54,693 bases of DNA from Bifidobacterium myosotis (GCF_002259745.1 NZ_MWWW01000032.1:1-54693), one strand, 5' to 3'; positions 1-10,886 are shown, counted from the stretch's first letter. The notes: a model not told the origin generated them from the sequence alone. Program-made: numbers and translations.

Positions 1-480
1 GATCGACGTGAGACCGTCGAACGGCGAGGGCGCCGACGCCCTGAGCCGGCCGGCGACCCTGCGGGCGATCTGGCCGGCGGTCCTCCACGCCACGTGCAGG
101 AACCCGCTCACGGTCTTCTGGTTGGCGACGGTCATCAGCCACGCGCACTCCGCCTCGAAGTCCCGCGTGAACCGGCTTCCCGGCTCCGCCCACGGCACGG
201 ACGCGACCACCACGCCGCACTTCGGGCAGTCCACCCTGGGCATCATGGCGACCAGTTCGACCCGCCAGCATCCGAAATCCTGATGGCGCCATCGGCGCAC
301 GCCGCCGCCACGGTCATAGCCACGACGCTTCCGCCCGCACCTCGAGCACCTGAGCATGCCCGCACGCGGACGCACCCGCACCTCGAGCACGGGTTCGGGG
401 CGCATGGGACCATCGACGATGCAGACGTTCTCGACGACCATGCCTTTGACGTTGAGGAGCTGTTTGAATATGCTGTTCAT
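1..480 (-). CDS. ISL3-family transposase, 5' part (runs off left edge)
   Basis: The first 160 codons on the minus strand are open from an ATG at 480 to the window edge. They begin MNSIFKQLLNVKGMVVENV. Two Cys-x-x-Cys pairs (CSRCG, CPKCG) flank the RRWRHQDFGCWRVEL stretch, the arrangement of the zinc-binding N-terminal domain of ISL3 transposases. A helical stretch follows (FTRDFEAECAWLM), as in the linker before the DDE domain, which lies outside the window. Whether the copy is intact cannot be seen. The protein differs clearly from the transposase at the right edge, so these are two different elements. An inverted repeat lies just upstream of the start (see separate entry). Confidence 0.85.
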   Translation of the reverse strand, partial: MNSIFKQLLNVKGMVVENVCIVDGPMRPEPVLEVRVRPRAGMLRCSRCGRKRRGYDRGGGVRRWRHQDFGCWRVELVAMMPRVDCPKCGVVVASVPWAEPGSRFTRDFEAECAWLMTVANQKTVSGFLHVAWRTAGQIARRVAGRLRASAPSPFDGLTSI

Positions 481-482
481 CA

Positions 483-537
483 GGCGCTTTTCGGTTGTGT
501 TTTTCTTGGTCGATGAACATCCTAACCAAAAAGCGCT
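483..537. repeat. Inverted repeat upstream of the left transposase start
   Basis: GGCGCTTTTCGGTT (483-496) is the imperfect inverted complement of AACCAAAAAGCGCT (524-537). In the minus-strand transcript the pair can form a stem ending two bases before the ATG. It could occlude ribosome access when the element is read from outside, or be part of the IS end. The IS boundary itself was not determined. Confidence 0.5.
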
Positions 538-540
538 CTT

Positions 541-1121
541 CTCTTACCGGTTCAACGCCTCACCGGCAAACAACCACCCACGAAAACAGCAATAGCGCCT
601 TAAATTAAGGCCAGTTGACGGGCGAGGCGGTCATCTGTCATTACATGAGCCCTGAAACTGTGCCCCCGCAGCGTGTATTGCACTGTTTTTGGGTTTGCGT
701 GGCACGGAATTGTGCCCCCGCAGGTGATTCTTGCCATGATTTTGCTTGCGGGGGCACGGCCTGTGCCCCCGCAGCTGTCATATAGGTGTTTTTCGGCTAC
801 GGGGGCACACGGTTCTGGATTGAAAACCGCATGATTCCGCCATTGTCGTTGAATGGCGCAATTTCGGTCAGAATGGGGGTGTGCCCCCGCAGGCGATTTT
901 CATGTGATTTTGGGCTGCGGGGGCACGCTAATCACACTGGGGGCACTATTACACGAATCCCTCTCGCCCCTCGCGGATGAAATCACCTGATTGAAGCTAC
1001 CGGCCGCCTCCCGCCAAAGCGCAAGGCACAAAGCTATTTCCCCGGGCTCGGACATGGACCCACCTGATTACGCTATAGATGGTAAGGAGAGAACAATCTT
1101 CGCTGAATGAGATGAGGTCTG
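541..1121. other. Gene-free region between transposase and mazG
   Basis: No ORF with a convincing ribosome binding site or protein-like composition is present. The region holds four G/C-rich palindromic units (660-926) plus a half unit, listed separately, and then the mazG leader. A TATAGA hexamer at 1074-1079 could be the mazG -10, but no good -35 is visible. Confidence 0.6.
660..926. repeat. Four spaced palindromic units, GTGCCCCCGCA / TGCGGGGGCAC
   Basis: Each unit is an 11-bp GTGCCCCCGCA arm, about 24 nt of unrelated AT-richer sequence, and the complementary arm. Units lie at 660-705 (second arm decayed), 712-757, 763-808 (second arm altered) and 881-926. A half unit TGGGGGCAC lies near 938-946. 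Units start 52, 51 and 118 bp apart. Arms are conserved while loops differ, which is typical of structure-conserved repeats such as bound palindromes, folded RNA or REP-like units. No coding potential. Confidence 0.75.
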
Positions 1122-2096
1122 ATGATGAACGATTCCGGCGTTGGCGCAATGCAGGCAAACCGCGATCCGCAATGCCGTACACAATACCGTTTGCCGGACG
1201 GATTCGAGCATTGCTCGAAATTGAAGCCGGTGACGGAGGCGGCGACTGCGCTGGACCGGGTCAAAGCCGTGGTGGATGTGCTGTATTCACCGGGCGGTTG
1301 CCCGTGGGACGGCAAGCAGACGAACGAGTCGTTGCTTAAGAATCTGCTTGAGGAGACGTATGAGTATGTCGATGCGGTTGAGACTCATGACCGTGCCAAT
1401 ATGCGCGAAGAGTTGGGTGATGTGTTGCTGCAGTCCGTGTTCCAAGCACGGGTCTGCGAGTCGGATGCCGAGGACCCCTTTGATATCGACGAGGTCGCCG
1501 ACCGTCTGGTGAACAAACTCATCACCCGTCATCCGCATGTCTTCGCGGCCGATGCCGAGACTGACCCCGATTCAGCCCCCGATGCCGCTGACACCACTGA
1601 TACCACCAATACTGCCGACTCGGCCGATGGCGGCGACAATGCCAAAGACGGGAACGCATCCCTGCAACAGGAATCCCCGGAAGCCGTTCTGGCGCTATGG
1701 GAAAAGATGAAACAGCAGGAAAAGCATCGTACTTCCGTCCTGGAGGGCATCTCCCAATCGCAAGGTGCGTTGCCCCGTGCGGCCAAAGTCGTCTCCCGCA
1801 TCTCCAAGTCGCCCAATGCCGATGAACTGTTCAAGGCCTTCGATGAGACGCCCTTGAGCAAGGGCCAACACGATGACGAACGACATGCGGCAGGGCGATT
1901 CCAGGAAGCGGAACAATCCGCGCTGAATGGCGATGTGACTTCTGAGCGCGAGAAGGCTGATGCATACGCGAATGCGATTCTCGACATCGTGCGCAAAGCT
2001 CGAATCGACGGAATCGATATCGAAGCCGCGCTGCGCAATCGTCTACGTGATGTCGAATCGCGCGTCGCTGATATCGAATCCCATAGCCGTGCATGA
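1122..2096 (+). CDS. mazG: Nucleoside triphosphate pyrophosphohydrolase MazG
   Basis: Hydrolyses (d)NTPs to NMP and pyrophosphate, a house-cleaning role. The family motifs are present: CPWD at residues 60-63 followed by QT-x-x-SL, EE-x-x-E at 77-81 and EELGD at 96-100, the Mg-binding EExxE plus ExxD set. The second half (EAVLALWEKMKQQEK, then a C-terminal block) fits the second MazG domain. Between them, at about residues 144-185, is an Asp/Thr/Ala-rich low-complexity insert not expected in the family. The start has a weak GAGG ribosome binding site, and ATG 1125 is equally possible. Two TGA stops lie in tandem. It appears monocistronic. Confidence 0.92.
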   Translation: MMNDSGVGAMQANRDPQCRTQYRLPDGFEHCSKLKPVTEAATALDRVKAVVDVLYSPGGCPWDGKQTNESLLKNLLEETYEYVDAVETHDRANMREELGDVLLQSVFQARVCESDAEDPFDIDEVADRLVNKLITRHPHVFAADAETDPDSAPDAADTTDTTNTADSADGGDNAKDGNASLQQESPEAVLALWEKMKQQEKHRTSVLEGISQSQGALPRAAKVVSRISKSPNADELFKAFDETPLSKGQHDDERHAAGRFQEAEQSALNGDVTSEREKADAYANAILDIVRKARIDGIDIEAALRNRLRDVESRVADIESHSRA

Positions 2097-2451
2097 TGAG
2101 AAACGCCGGCATGGCCTGTACCTTCGTCTGCAGCAATGCGCGTAATGGCGGTGGCGTTGACAGGCGGCGGAGTCGTTATCCGGCCACAGGCATCCGGCCA
2201 TGGATTGACAGGCTGATGATACCGAGCATCCGGTCGGCTTGGTTACTCTGGGACGCGCCCTGCATAGCTCCTGGCGCTATTCAGCGCAACCCAGCGCTAC
2301 CCGGCGTGGTGTCGCGGTGCTCAATCAGGTGAGGTTGGGGTAGGCTCGGGTACGGCGTTAGTGCCGAGCAAAGCGAGCGAAGGCGAACACGGCCGAACCG
2401 GCACGAACCGGAACAAACCGAACCGAAGCGATGCGGGAGGAGTGTGAACTC
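2097..2451. other. Intergenic region, no gene seen
   Basis: GC-rich spacer without a supported ORF. Near 2394-2430 there is a run of short (A)ACCG-type direct repeats. The ribosome binding site GGGAGGAG (2435-2442) of the next gene lies at the end. Confidence 0.5.
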
Positions 2452-3237
2452 ATGCAGCAGGTGGCGTTGGAGAACAATGTGGTGTTCGTGGGCATCGAAT
2501 ACCTCGCCATCCTGTGTTGGGGCCTGTCAGGCGGACTCTCCGCCATCCGCAAGGGCTACGACATCTTCTCGATCATGCTGTGCGGCTGGTTGACCGCGTT
2601 GGGCGGCGGTCTGTTCCGCGACGTGATGCTCGGCGCGTTGCCCCCGGTCGGCATCACCGACAAAGGCTATGTGCTCACCACATTGTTCTCCGGAGTGGTC
2701 GTGGTGGTCGCGCATCCGGAGATCGCGAAGCTCAAATGGACGATGACCATCATCGACGCGCTTGGTCTGGGCCTGTTCGCCGTCAACGGCACGGCGAAGG
2801 CCTTGTCGTTCGGCATGTCGGGCATGACGGCCGTCTTCCTCGGCATGTTCACCGCCCTGGCCGGTGGACTCATCCGAGACATCTTCATCGGCGACGTCCC
2901 GATGATTATCCGCGACAAGCATCTGTACGCCGTGCCCTCGTTCATCGGCTGCATCCTGACCGTGCTCGTATGGCGCGGGGTACGTTACGGGTGGTTCGAC
3001 ATGCGTTCGGAAATGATCTTGGATGTGCTCATCGTCATCATCGTGGTGGCCATCCGTCTGCTGTCGGTCGGATTCAACGTCACCATGCCCGGTGCCATGC
3101 AGCGTCACCATGTCTATCTTGCGGGGGAGAGGCGGTACCTGCGCCGTCCGGTCATCCACCCGCATGTGGGGGAGGATGAGGATGACGGCAACGAGGATGA
3201 CGAAGCCGTCGAGGGGCATGGTCGCCGCCGTCGATGA
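2452..3237 (+). CDS. TRIC-channel / UPF0126 family membrane protein
   Basis: Integral membrane protein with two copies of the UPF0126 domain, each carrying a GG-x-x-RD signature: LGGGLFRDVMLG in the first half and LAGGLIRDIFIG in the second. Hydrophobic segments cover most of the first 200 residues. The family includes prokaryotic TRIC-type trimeric cation channels and members linked to glycine uptake, and the substrate here is not evident. The charged Asp/Glu- and Arg-rich tail is cytoplasmic-like. ATG 2452 is chosen over an upstream in-frame ATG at 2431 because GGGAGGAG sits nine bases before it. Confidence 0.85.
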   Translation: MQQVALENNVVFVGIEYLAILCWGLSGGLSAIRKGYDIFSIMLCGWLTALGGGLFRDVMLGALPPVGITDKGYVLTTLFSGVVVVVAHPEIAKLKWTMTIIDALGLGLFAVNGTAKALSFGMSGMTAVFLGMFTALAGGLIRDIFIGDVPMIIRDKHLYAVPSFIGCILTVLVWRGVRYGWFDMRSEMILDVLIVIIVVAIRLLSVGFNVTMPGAMQRHHVYLAGERRYLRRPVIHPHVGEDEDDGNEDDEAVEGHGRRRR

Positions 3238-3585
3238 CGCAGCGCGTCGGCGGCGGTCCCACAGTGGTTCGACCCATGATGCCGGTGTCGCGCGCCATGG
3301 TAGCAGGGGGACTGACGATTTGTGCGGGCGCATCGGTTGCATCAGTTCCATCAGTTGCATCGGGTGCATCGGTTGCACCGAAACATCGCCCGGGAATCCC
3401 GGGGCCTCATCCGACTTGGCATCCCGGAGCATCACGCCGAAACATGGTACATGCCACATGGCACATGGCAACATGACAAGCCAAACGCAAGCACCATAAC
3501 AAAAATCCCGCAAACCAAACGGCTTGCGGGATTTCTGAAACCTTGACGGTCGTGTGACGTCAGGTCAGCGCTTACGCGATGATGC
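3238..3585. other. Intergenic region with short tandem repeats, no gene
   Basis: Contains an imperfect 10-nt tandem repeat built on CGGTTGCATC (about 3334-3385), clustered ACATGG/CACATGGCAC repeats (about 3443-3476) and, at its end, the terminator of the convergent rpsT. ORFs across it are low-complexity and lack ribosome binding sites. Confidence 0.5.
3503..3536 (-). terminator. Rho-independent terminator of rpsT (possibly bidirectional)
   Basis: AAATCCCGCAA and TTGCGGGATTT pair around a short loop. On the minus strand the stem is followed by a run of five T residues, so it ends the rpsT transcript. The plus-strand side is also slightly T-rich and could stop read-through from the TRIC-family gene. 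Confidence 0.8.
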
Positions 3586-3846
3586 TCACAGAGCGTTGAT
3601 CGCGACGGCCAGACCGGACTTGCGGTTGGCGGCCTGGTTCTTGTGAATCACGCCGGCGCCGGCAGCCTTGTCCAGCTTGCGGGCGGCGACCTTGTAGGCG
3701 GCCTCGGCGGCAGCCTTGTCACCGGCGGCGATGGCTTCGCGGGTGGCGCGGATGGCGGTCTTCAGGCCGGACTTCACAGCCACGTTGCGAAGGTGCGCCT
3801 TCTCATTGGTGAGCACGCGCTTCTTCTGCGACTTAATGTTTGCCAC
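3586..3846 (-). CDS. rpsT: 30S ribosomal protein S20
   Basis: Binds 16S rRNA during assembly of the small subunit. The 86-residue length and the opening [17 protein letters not shown] are typical, with the basic alanine-rich helical composition of S20. The start codon is GTG (3844-3846), preceded by a GGAG ribosome binding site. The gene is monocistronic, divergent from lepA across about 140 bp and followed by a strong terminator. The rpsT-lepA neighbourhood is common in actinobacteria. Confidence 0.97.
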   Translation of the reverse strand: MANIKSQKKRVLTNEKAHLRNVAVKSGLKTAIRATREAIAAGDKAAAEAAYKVAARKLDKAAGAGVIHKNQAANRKSGLAVAINAL

Positions 3847-3890
3847 GTTTACTCCAAACGATGTGTATTACAAGGACATACAAAAGTGTG

Positions 3891-3899
3891 AGTATAGCA
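3891..3899 (-). promoter_or_regulatory. Probable rpsT promoter, extended -10
   Basis: On the minus strand TG-n-TATACT reads as an extended -10 element about 45 bp before the GTG start. No clear -35 hexamer is present, as expected for an extended -10 promoter. Position and motif only. Confidence 0.5.
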
Positions 3900-3992
3900 C
3901 CGGCCCCGGAAAAACCCGCACCGAGCCACGCCGCATACAGTCCCTCGGCTAGAATAGGACGAGTTTGAGTAATTCCAAGAGGAGGAATGTCG

Positions 3993-5872
<1,880 letters not shown>

Positions 5873-5873
<1 letters not shown>

Positions 5874-7249
5874 TGTTCGAGGTCTATATCCACGTGCCGT
5901 TCTGTCTGCGTCGTTGTGGGTATTGCGATTTCAATACCTATACGGCTGTGGACATGGGCGCCGGCGCCTCGCGCGGCAACTACGCCAACATGGTCATCCG
6001 CGAGATGGAACTGACCCGGCAGTGGCAGCTCGACCACGGCATCGAGGAGCCGCCGGCTTCCACCGTGTTCTTCGGCGGCGGCACGCCAACCATCCTCTCG
6101 GCGGACGACCTGGTGGCCATGCTCGGTGCGATCCGGCGCATCTGGGGTCTCGAGCCCGATGCCGAAATCACCACCGAAGCCAATCCGGACACCGTCAACG
6201 AGTACTACATCGGCAAGCTCGCCGAGGGTGGCTTCACGCGCGTCTCCTTCGGCATGCAATCCGCCGTGCCGCATGTGCTCAGGACCCTCGACCGCACGCA
6301 CACGCCCGCCAACGTGGAGGCCGGCGTGCGCGCCGCGAACAGGTTCGGGCTGCGCTCCAGCGTGGACCTCATCTACGGCGCGCCGGGGGAGAGCCTCGAC
6401 GATTGGCGCACCTCGGTCGAAACCGCCATCGACCTTGGCGTGAACCACATCTCCGCATACGCGCTCACGGTTGAACCCACCACCAAGATGGGCCGTCAGA
6501 TCGCCGTCGGTACGCTGCCCAAGCCCGATGACGACGACGAGGCCGCCAAGTACGAAATCGCCGACGATCTGTTCGCCGCCGCCGGTCTCACCTGGTACGA
6601 GGTCTCGAACTGGGCCCGTCCGGGTTATGAGAGCCGGCATAACCTGGGCTACTGGCGCAACGTTGATTGGGCCGGACTCGGACCCGGCGCGCATTCGCAC
6701 TACAACGCGGTGTCCAATTCCATCTCCGTCGCATCGGATCGTCTTCGCATCCCGACGACAGCGGAATCCCCTGACCGCGTGGGCGCAGGGCTCGACCGTC
6801 ACGGTCTGCGTGCCTGGGACATCGCGCATCCGCGCATGTGGGGGACCGCGCTCAACGAGGGTTGTGTGCCATGGGGCGGCAGCGAGACGATCACCCCGGC
6901 CGAGAACCTCGAGGAGCTCATCATGCTGGGCCTGCGTATCCATGACGGCCTCGACCTCGGCCGCATCAACCGCGAAATCGCGGATATCAACGCCGCGAAA
7001 CCAGCGGGAGAGCCGTCGCCTTCGTTACGTCCCATCACCGTGGACCAGTTGCGGCCGTTGATCAACGAAGGGCTGATCACTATTGATTCAGGTGATGTCC
7101 CTGAGTCCGGTGAAGCCAACGGTTTCGATGCCGCTGGTCCCAGTGATTCGGCTGACGCTGCCGATGACGCCCGCATCATCCCCACCCGCGAGGGCCGCCT
7201 GCTCAACGACGCCGTCATCGAGCGGTTCTTTGACCTTATTGGCGTCTAG
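5873..7249 (+). CDS. hemW: HemW-like radical SAM protein (coproporphyrinogen III oxidase-like)
   Basis: Radical SAM enzyme with the CxxxCxxC [4Fe-4S] motif at residues 11, 15 and 18 (HVPFCLRRCGYC), the FFGGGTPT motif and a C-terminal winged-helix-like region. Homologues are now regarded as heme chaperones (HemW) rather than oxidases. The role in an organism with little or no heme synthesis is unclear. An Asp/Ala/Ser-rich insert lies in the last 60 residues. It starts inside the lepA stop codon, an arrangement common in Gram-positives, so it is co-transcribed with lepA. Confidence 0.9.
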
Positions 7250-7429
7250 TGTCTATATTTTGGCTCCCCAAACGAGGGGAATCGAGAATGACATAGACGA
7301 ACTTCTGATATGGGACACCAGATAACCTGCCATCGCCGAGTGCCGCCGGCGCATATGGCAGAATCATTGTTGGACAACGTAACGGATGATCAGAACCGGA
7401 CACGGACCGTCAACGGAAAGGAGCCGATC

Positions 7430-8422
7430 ATGGAGACGGATATGCGCGGACTCAACTGGGCGACATTGGGAACCGGCGTCATCGCCAACCAGCTCGAGCA
7501 GGCGTTGGAAAGCCGCGGCCGCAAACTGTACGCGGTGGCCAACCGCACGCACGACAAGGCGGTCGCATTCGCCGAACGGTACGGCATCGGCAAGGTCTAC
7601 GACGACCTCAACGACGTGTTCGACGATTCGCAGGTGGACGTGATCTACATCTCCACACCGCACAACACACACATCGGATTCCTGCGCAAGGCGCTCGCCG
7701 CCGGCAAGCATGTGCTGTGCGAAAAATCCATCACACTCAATTCGGACGAATTGGACGAGGCGATTGCGCTCGCCGAGGCCAATCATGTGGTGCTCGCCGA
7801 AGCCATGACTCTCTATCACATGCCGATCTATAAGAAGCTTGACGAACTCATCGGTTCCGGCGCGCTCGGCGAACTGAAGCTCCTGCAGGTGAACTTCGGC
7901 TCCTACAAGGAGTACGACATGGCCAACCGCTTCTTCAACCGCAACCTCGCGGGCGGCGCCATGCTCGACATCGGCGTGTACGCGCTCTCCTTCGTGCGCT
8001 GGTTCATGAGCTCCAAGCCCGATCAAATCCTTTCGCAGGTCAAGTACGCGCCCACCGGCGTGGACGAGCAGTCCGGCATCCTCTTGACCAATCCGGACGG
8101 CCAGATGGCCACGGTCACGCTGTCGCTGCACGCCAAGCAACCCAAGCGAGGGCTCGCCGTGTTCGACAAGGCCTATGTGCAGGTCACCGACTACCCGCGC
8201 GGCGAACGAGCCACCATCACATGGGTGGACGACGGCCGCACCGAGACCATCGAGGCCGGTAGCACCACCGATGCACTCGCCTACGAGGTGGCGGACATGG
8301 AGACGGCCATCGCCGGCGACCCGTCGGTCATGCATTTGGACTACACGCGCGACGTGATGTCCATGATGACCGAGATTCGCCGCGGCCAGTGGAATATGAC
8401 CTACCCGGAGGAGGAGCGCTGA
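7430..8422 (+). CDS. Gfo/Idh/MocA family NAD(P)-dependent oxidoreductase
   Basis: About 330 residues. The Rossmann start (WATLGTGVIANQ) binds NAD(P), HVLCEKSIT corresponds to the conserved EKP segment with Ser replacing Pro, and GGAMLDIGVYAL is the hallmark of the C-terminal domain of dehydrogenases acting on sugars or sugar derivatives. Substrate unknown. The start at 7430 has an AAAGGAG ribosome binding site; the ORF is open further upstream but without one. It stands alone and converges on the SDR gene. Confidence 0.88.
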   Translation: METDMRGLNWATLGTGVIANQLEQALESRGRKLYAVANRTHDKAVAFAERYGIGKVYDDLNDVFDDSQVDVIYISTPHNTHIGFLRKALAAGKHVLCEKSITLNSDELDEAIALAEANHVVLAEAMTLYHMPIYKKLDELIGSGALGELKLLQVNFGSYKEYDMANRFFNRNLAGGAMLDIGVYALSFVRWFMSSKPDQILSQVKYAPTGVDEQSGILLTNPDGQMATVTLSLHAKQPKRGLAVFDKAYVQVTDYPRGERATITWVDDGRTETIEAGSTTDALAYEVADMETAIAGDPSVMHLDYTRDVMSMMTEIRRGQWNMTYPEEER

Positions 8423-8452
8423 GGGCCGCTATATCGTCTGTTGTAGGGGCTA

Positions 8453-9301
8453 TCACGCGGTGGGCTGGAGCGGGCCGTAGAAGTAGCTGGCGGTGGCGCC
8501 GCCGTCCACGAGCACGTCGGTGCCGGTGATGAACGCGCCGCGCTCGCTCATGAGCAGCTCGGCCACGTTGGCGATCTCGTCGGCGGTGCCGGGGCGTCCT
8601 GCCGGGCACTTGGCGAACATGTTCTTGTAGAAGTCGCCGCGCGGTCCGTTGAACTCGTCGATGGCCAGCGGCGTGACGACGATGCCGGGGGAGATCGAGT
8701 TGAGTCGCGCCCCGCGTTCGCCCCATACCACGGCTTGGGCCATCACGCGCTTTTCGTTACAGCGCTTGGCCATCTGGTAGGCGTGCAGCGTGTCCGCGAT
8801 GTTGCCGGGCTGCAGCATGTCGAGTCCGAGCAGCTCCTCGGTGGGCGTGGTGGCGAGCAGACGGTCCTCCTCGGCGGTGAGTTGCTTCATGCGGTGGCCG
8901 GACTGGCTGGAGATCGTCACGCCCACGCCTCCGGGGGCGATGATCTCGCCCACTTCCTCGAGCAGCACGGCCGTGCCGTACAGGTCCACGTTGAGAATCG
9001 TCTCGATGGATGCCTGGCTGGGGGAGACGCCGGCCGCGTTGACCAGCATGGTGACGTCGCCGAGGGAGGTCGCCTTGCCGATGAGCCCGGTGATGGACTC
9101 GCGCGAGGCGAGATCCACGGTTTCGGGGCGGGCGTCGAAGCCGGCGTTCGTCATGGTCTGTGCGATATCGGCGGCATGGTCGGGATTCTTGTCCGCCACG
9201 AGGATGGTCATGCCGTGGCCCATGCGACGGGCGATGGCCATGCCGATCTGCCCGGCGCCAACCAGGATCATGATGTCGTGGGTGGAATGGGATGCTGTCA
9301 T
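8453..9301 (-). CDS. SDR family oxidoreductase
   Basis: Short-chain dehydrogenase/reductase of about 282 residues. It has a glycine-rich nucleotide loop (LVGAGQIGMA, less canonical than TGxxxGxG), NAAG in place of NNAG, a Ser in SSQSGH, the catalytic Y-x-x-x-K (YQMAK) and the SPGIV segment near the C-terminus. The insert between Ser and Tyr is longer than usual. Substrate unknown. The start is the second of two ATGs because a GAAAGGA ribosome binding site precedes it. It is divergent from a LysR regulator, the usual layout for a LysR-controlled target. Confidence 0.85.
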   Translation of the reverse strand: MTASHSTHDIMILVGAGQIGMAIARRMGHGMTILVADKNPDHAADIAQTMTNAGFDARPETVDLASRESITGLIGKATSLGDVTMLVNAAGVSPSQASIETILNVDLYGTAVLLEEVGEIIAPGGVGVTISSQSGHRMKQLTAEEDRLLATTPTEELLGLDMLQPGNIADTLHAYQMAKRCNEKRVMAQAVVWGERGARLNSISPGIVVTPLAIDEFNGPRGDFYKNMFAKCPAGRPGTADEIANVAELLMSERGAFITGTDVLVDGGATASYFYGPLQPTA

Positions 9302-9541
9302 ATGCGGTCCTTTCATGGTGCGCGTTCATGGCGCTCGCATGTTGGTGCGAGGCGACTGCGTGCGGTGGCTTGGCTGCGTTCCTTCGGGGTGTTTCGGCTC
9401 CCGTTGGATGCCGCTGAAGGCAATGGTATGAGTCCCGTTTCTGCATTACAAATGACGCTATATGATTGATATATATGCACAAAGAGCATGTATTTTGAAG
9501 GTGGTGCGGGTATCCTCGCCAGGCCGGGAAGGAAAGGGCAT
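9302..9541. promoter_or_regulatory. Divergent SDR/LysR promoter region
   Basis: A 240-bp spacer separates the divergently oriented SDR and lysR-type genes. It contains an AT-rich island (about 9452-9485, TATATGATTGATATATAT) that stands out from GC-rich surroundings and is the likely site of promoter elements and LysR binding. A specific T-n11-A box cannot be singled out. Confidence 0.4.
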
Positions 9542-10420
9542 ATGGAGCTGAAGGTGCTGCGCAATTTCATCGCGGTGGTCGAGGAGGGCGGCGTGACTGC
9601 GGCCGCCGACGTCTTGCGCATCAGCCAGCCTGCGTTGTCCCGGCAGATCGGCGGCCTGGAGAGCGAGCTGGGAGTGAGGCTTTTCGTCCGCGGCAATCGC
9701 GCGCGTGAGATCGAGCTGACGGGGGAGGGCCGTCTGATGTACCGGCGGGCCAGGGAGATCGTGGAACTGGCCGACCGCGCTCGTTCGGAGATGAACGATG
9801 GGCGTGACATCGCCGGTGAGGTGCATATCGCCGCGGCCCAGAGCGTGGTGATGCGCGTGGTCGCGCGGGCGGCGGTTCGTCTGCGAGGACGATACCCGAA
9901 CATCATGGTGCAGCTGCATGATGATTTCGGCGCCAACATCATGGAACGGCTCGACAACGGGCTGGCTGATTTCGGCGTGCTCGTACAGCCGGTGGACATG
10001 GGTCGGTATGGTTCGCTCCCGTTGCCGGGCGGCGACCCCATGGGGTTGCTTATGCTCCGCGACCATCCGCTTGCCGCGGCGCCGCATGTCACGTCTAAGG
10101 ACCTCGACGGCGTGCCGCTGATCGTGCCTCGCGGCGTGTTGGGCCGTGGGGACCTGTCGGGTTGGCTGGGTCGGTATGGGAATCGCCTCCGGGTCGTCGC
10201 CACGACGAACCTCATGTACAACGCCAGCTGCTTCGTGAGGGAGGGGTTCGCGTGCGCCGTCGGCCCGCAGGGGATGGTCGATGCATCGCCGGAGAGCGGC
10301 CTGTGCTTCCGTCCCTTCGAGCCTGCGGTCTCCACGCATCTGGCGATCGCATGGAAGAACAACCAGCCGCTGCCTCCCGCCGCTAAGGCGTTCCTTGAGG
10401 CGTTGCGGGAAGTGCTGTAG
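9542..10420 (+). CDS. LysR family transcriptional regulator
   Basis: About 292 residues. An N-terminal winged helix-turn-helix (MELKVLRNFIAVVEEGG, then ISQPALSRQIGGLE, residues 1-60) is followed by a periplasmic-binding-protein-like effector domain. The ATG at 9542 follows AAGGAAAGGG, and the reading frame is open upstream without a ribosome binding site. It likely controls the divergent SDR gene and itself. The stop abuts the remnant of a formate/nitrite transporter, which in an ancestral arrangement may have been cotranscribed. Confidence 0.9.
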   Translation: MELKVLRNFIAVVEEGGVTAAADVLRISQPALSRQIGGLESELGVRLFVRGNRAREIELTGEGRLMYRRAREIVELADRARSEMNDGRDIAGEVHIAAAQSVVMRVVARAAVRLRGRYPNIMVQLHDDFGANIMERLDNGLADFGVLVQPVDMGRYGSLPLPGGDPMGLLMLRDHPLAAAPHVTSKDLDGVPLIVPRGVLGRGDLSGWLGRYGNRLRVVATTNLMYNASCFVREGFACAVGPQGMVDASPESGLCFRPFEPAVSTHLAIAWKNNQPLPPAAKAFLEALREVL

Positions 10421-10421
10421 C

Positions 10422-10886
10422 CGGGTTGAGGGCGCCCTGTTGCTGGTGCTGCTGGTCACGGCGGCCGGGACCATGGGCCTTACCGATGGCGCGGTGGGGG
10501 ACCTTGCGGTGTCCACGGCCGTGGCGAAGGTCACGCCCGACTGGTGGACCCTGTTCGCGCGCGGCATCCTGTGCAATGTGCTGGTCTGCTTGGCGGTGCG
10601 CATCGGATTCGCCGCGCGCTCGGTGTCCGATAAGGTGCTGGGCATCCTGCTGCCCATCGCGGGATTCGTCGCGATGGGGTTCGAACACTGCGTGGCCAAT
10701 ATGTTCTTCCTGCCGATGGGGCTGGCGGCGAAGCTGCTCGGATTCGGTGCTGGCGTGGCGGATGCGGGCGCGTTGAGCGTAGGTGCCATCGTGTACAACT
10801 TGTCCGCGGCCACGTTGGGCAACATCCTTGGCGGATCGTTGTTTGTGGCGTTGGGCTACTGGTATCTCAACGCGAAGAAATGCTAA
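10422..10886 (+). pseudogene. Formate/nitrite transporter, C-terminal remnant
   Basis: About 154 codons match the C-terminal half of the FNT family: ARGILCNVLVCLAV and the GFEHCVANMFFLP signature, with three to four hydrophobic segments and the closing GNILGG motif. The N-terminal half (about 120-130 residues with the first membrane helices) is missing. Homology begins two bases after the LysR stop with no start codon or ribosome binding site. A 5' deletion joined the remnant to the lysR gene. A function for the remaining half is unlikely because the FNT pore needs all six helices. Confidence 0.8.

Noticed and set aside
32..520. Plus-strand frames at the left edge
   Set aside because: They are opposite the transposase frame read on the minus strand, which has the Cys-x-x-Cys pairs and explains the region.
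786..980. Short plus-strand frame in the GTGCCCCCGCA repeat area
   Set aside because: It crosses the palindromic units, has no ribosome binding site and a non-protein-like composition.
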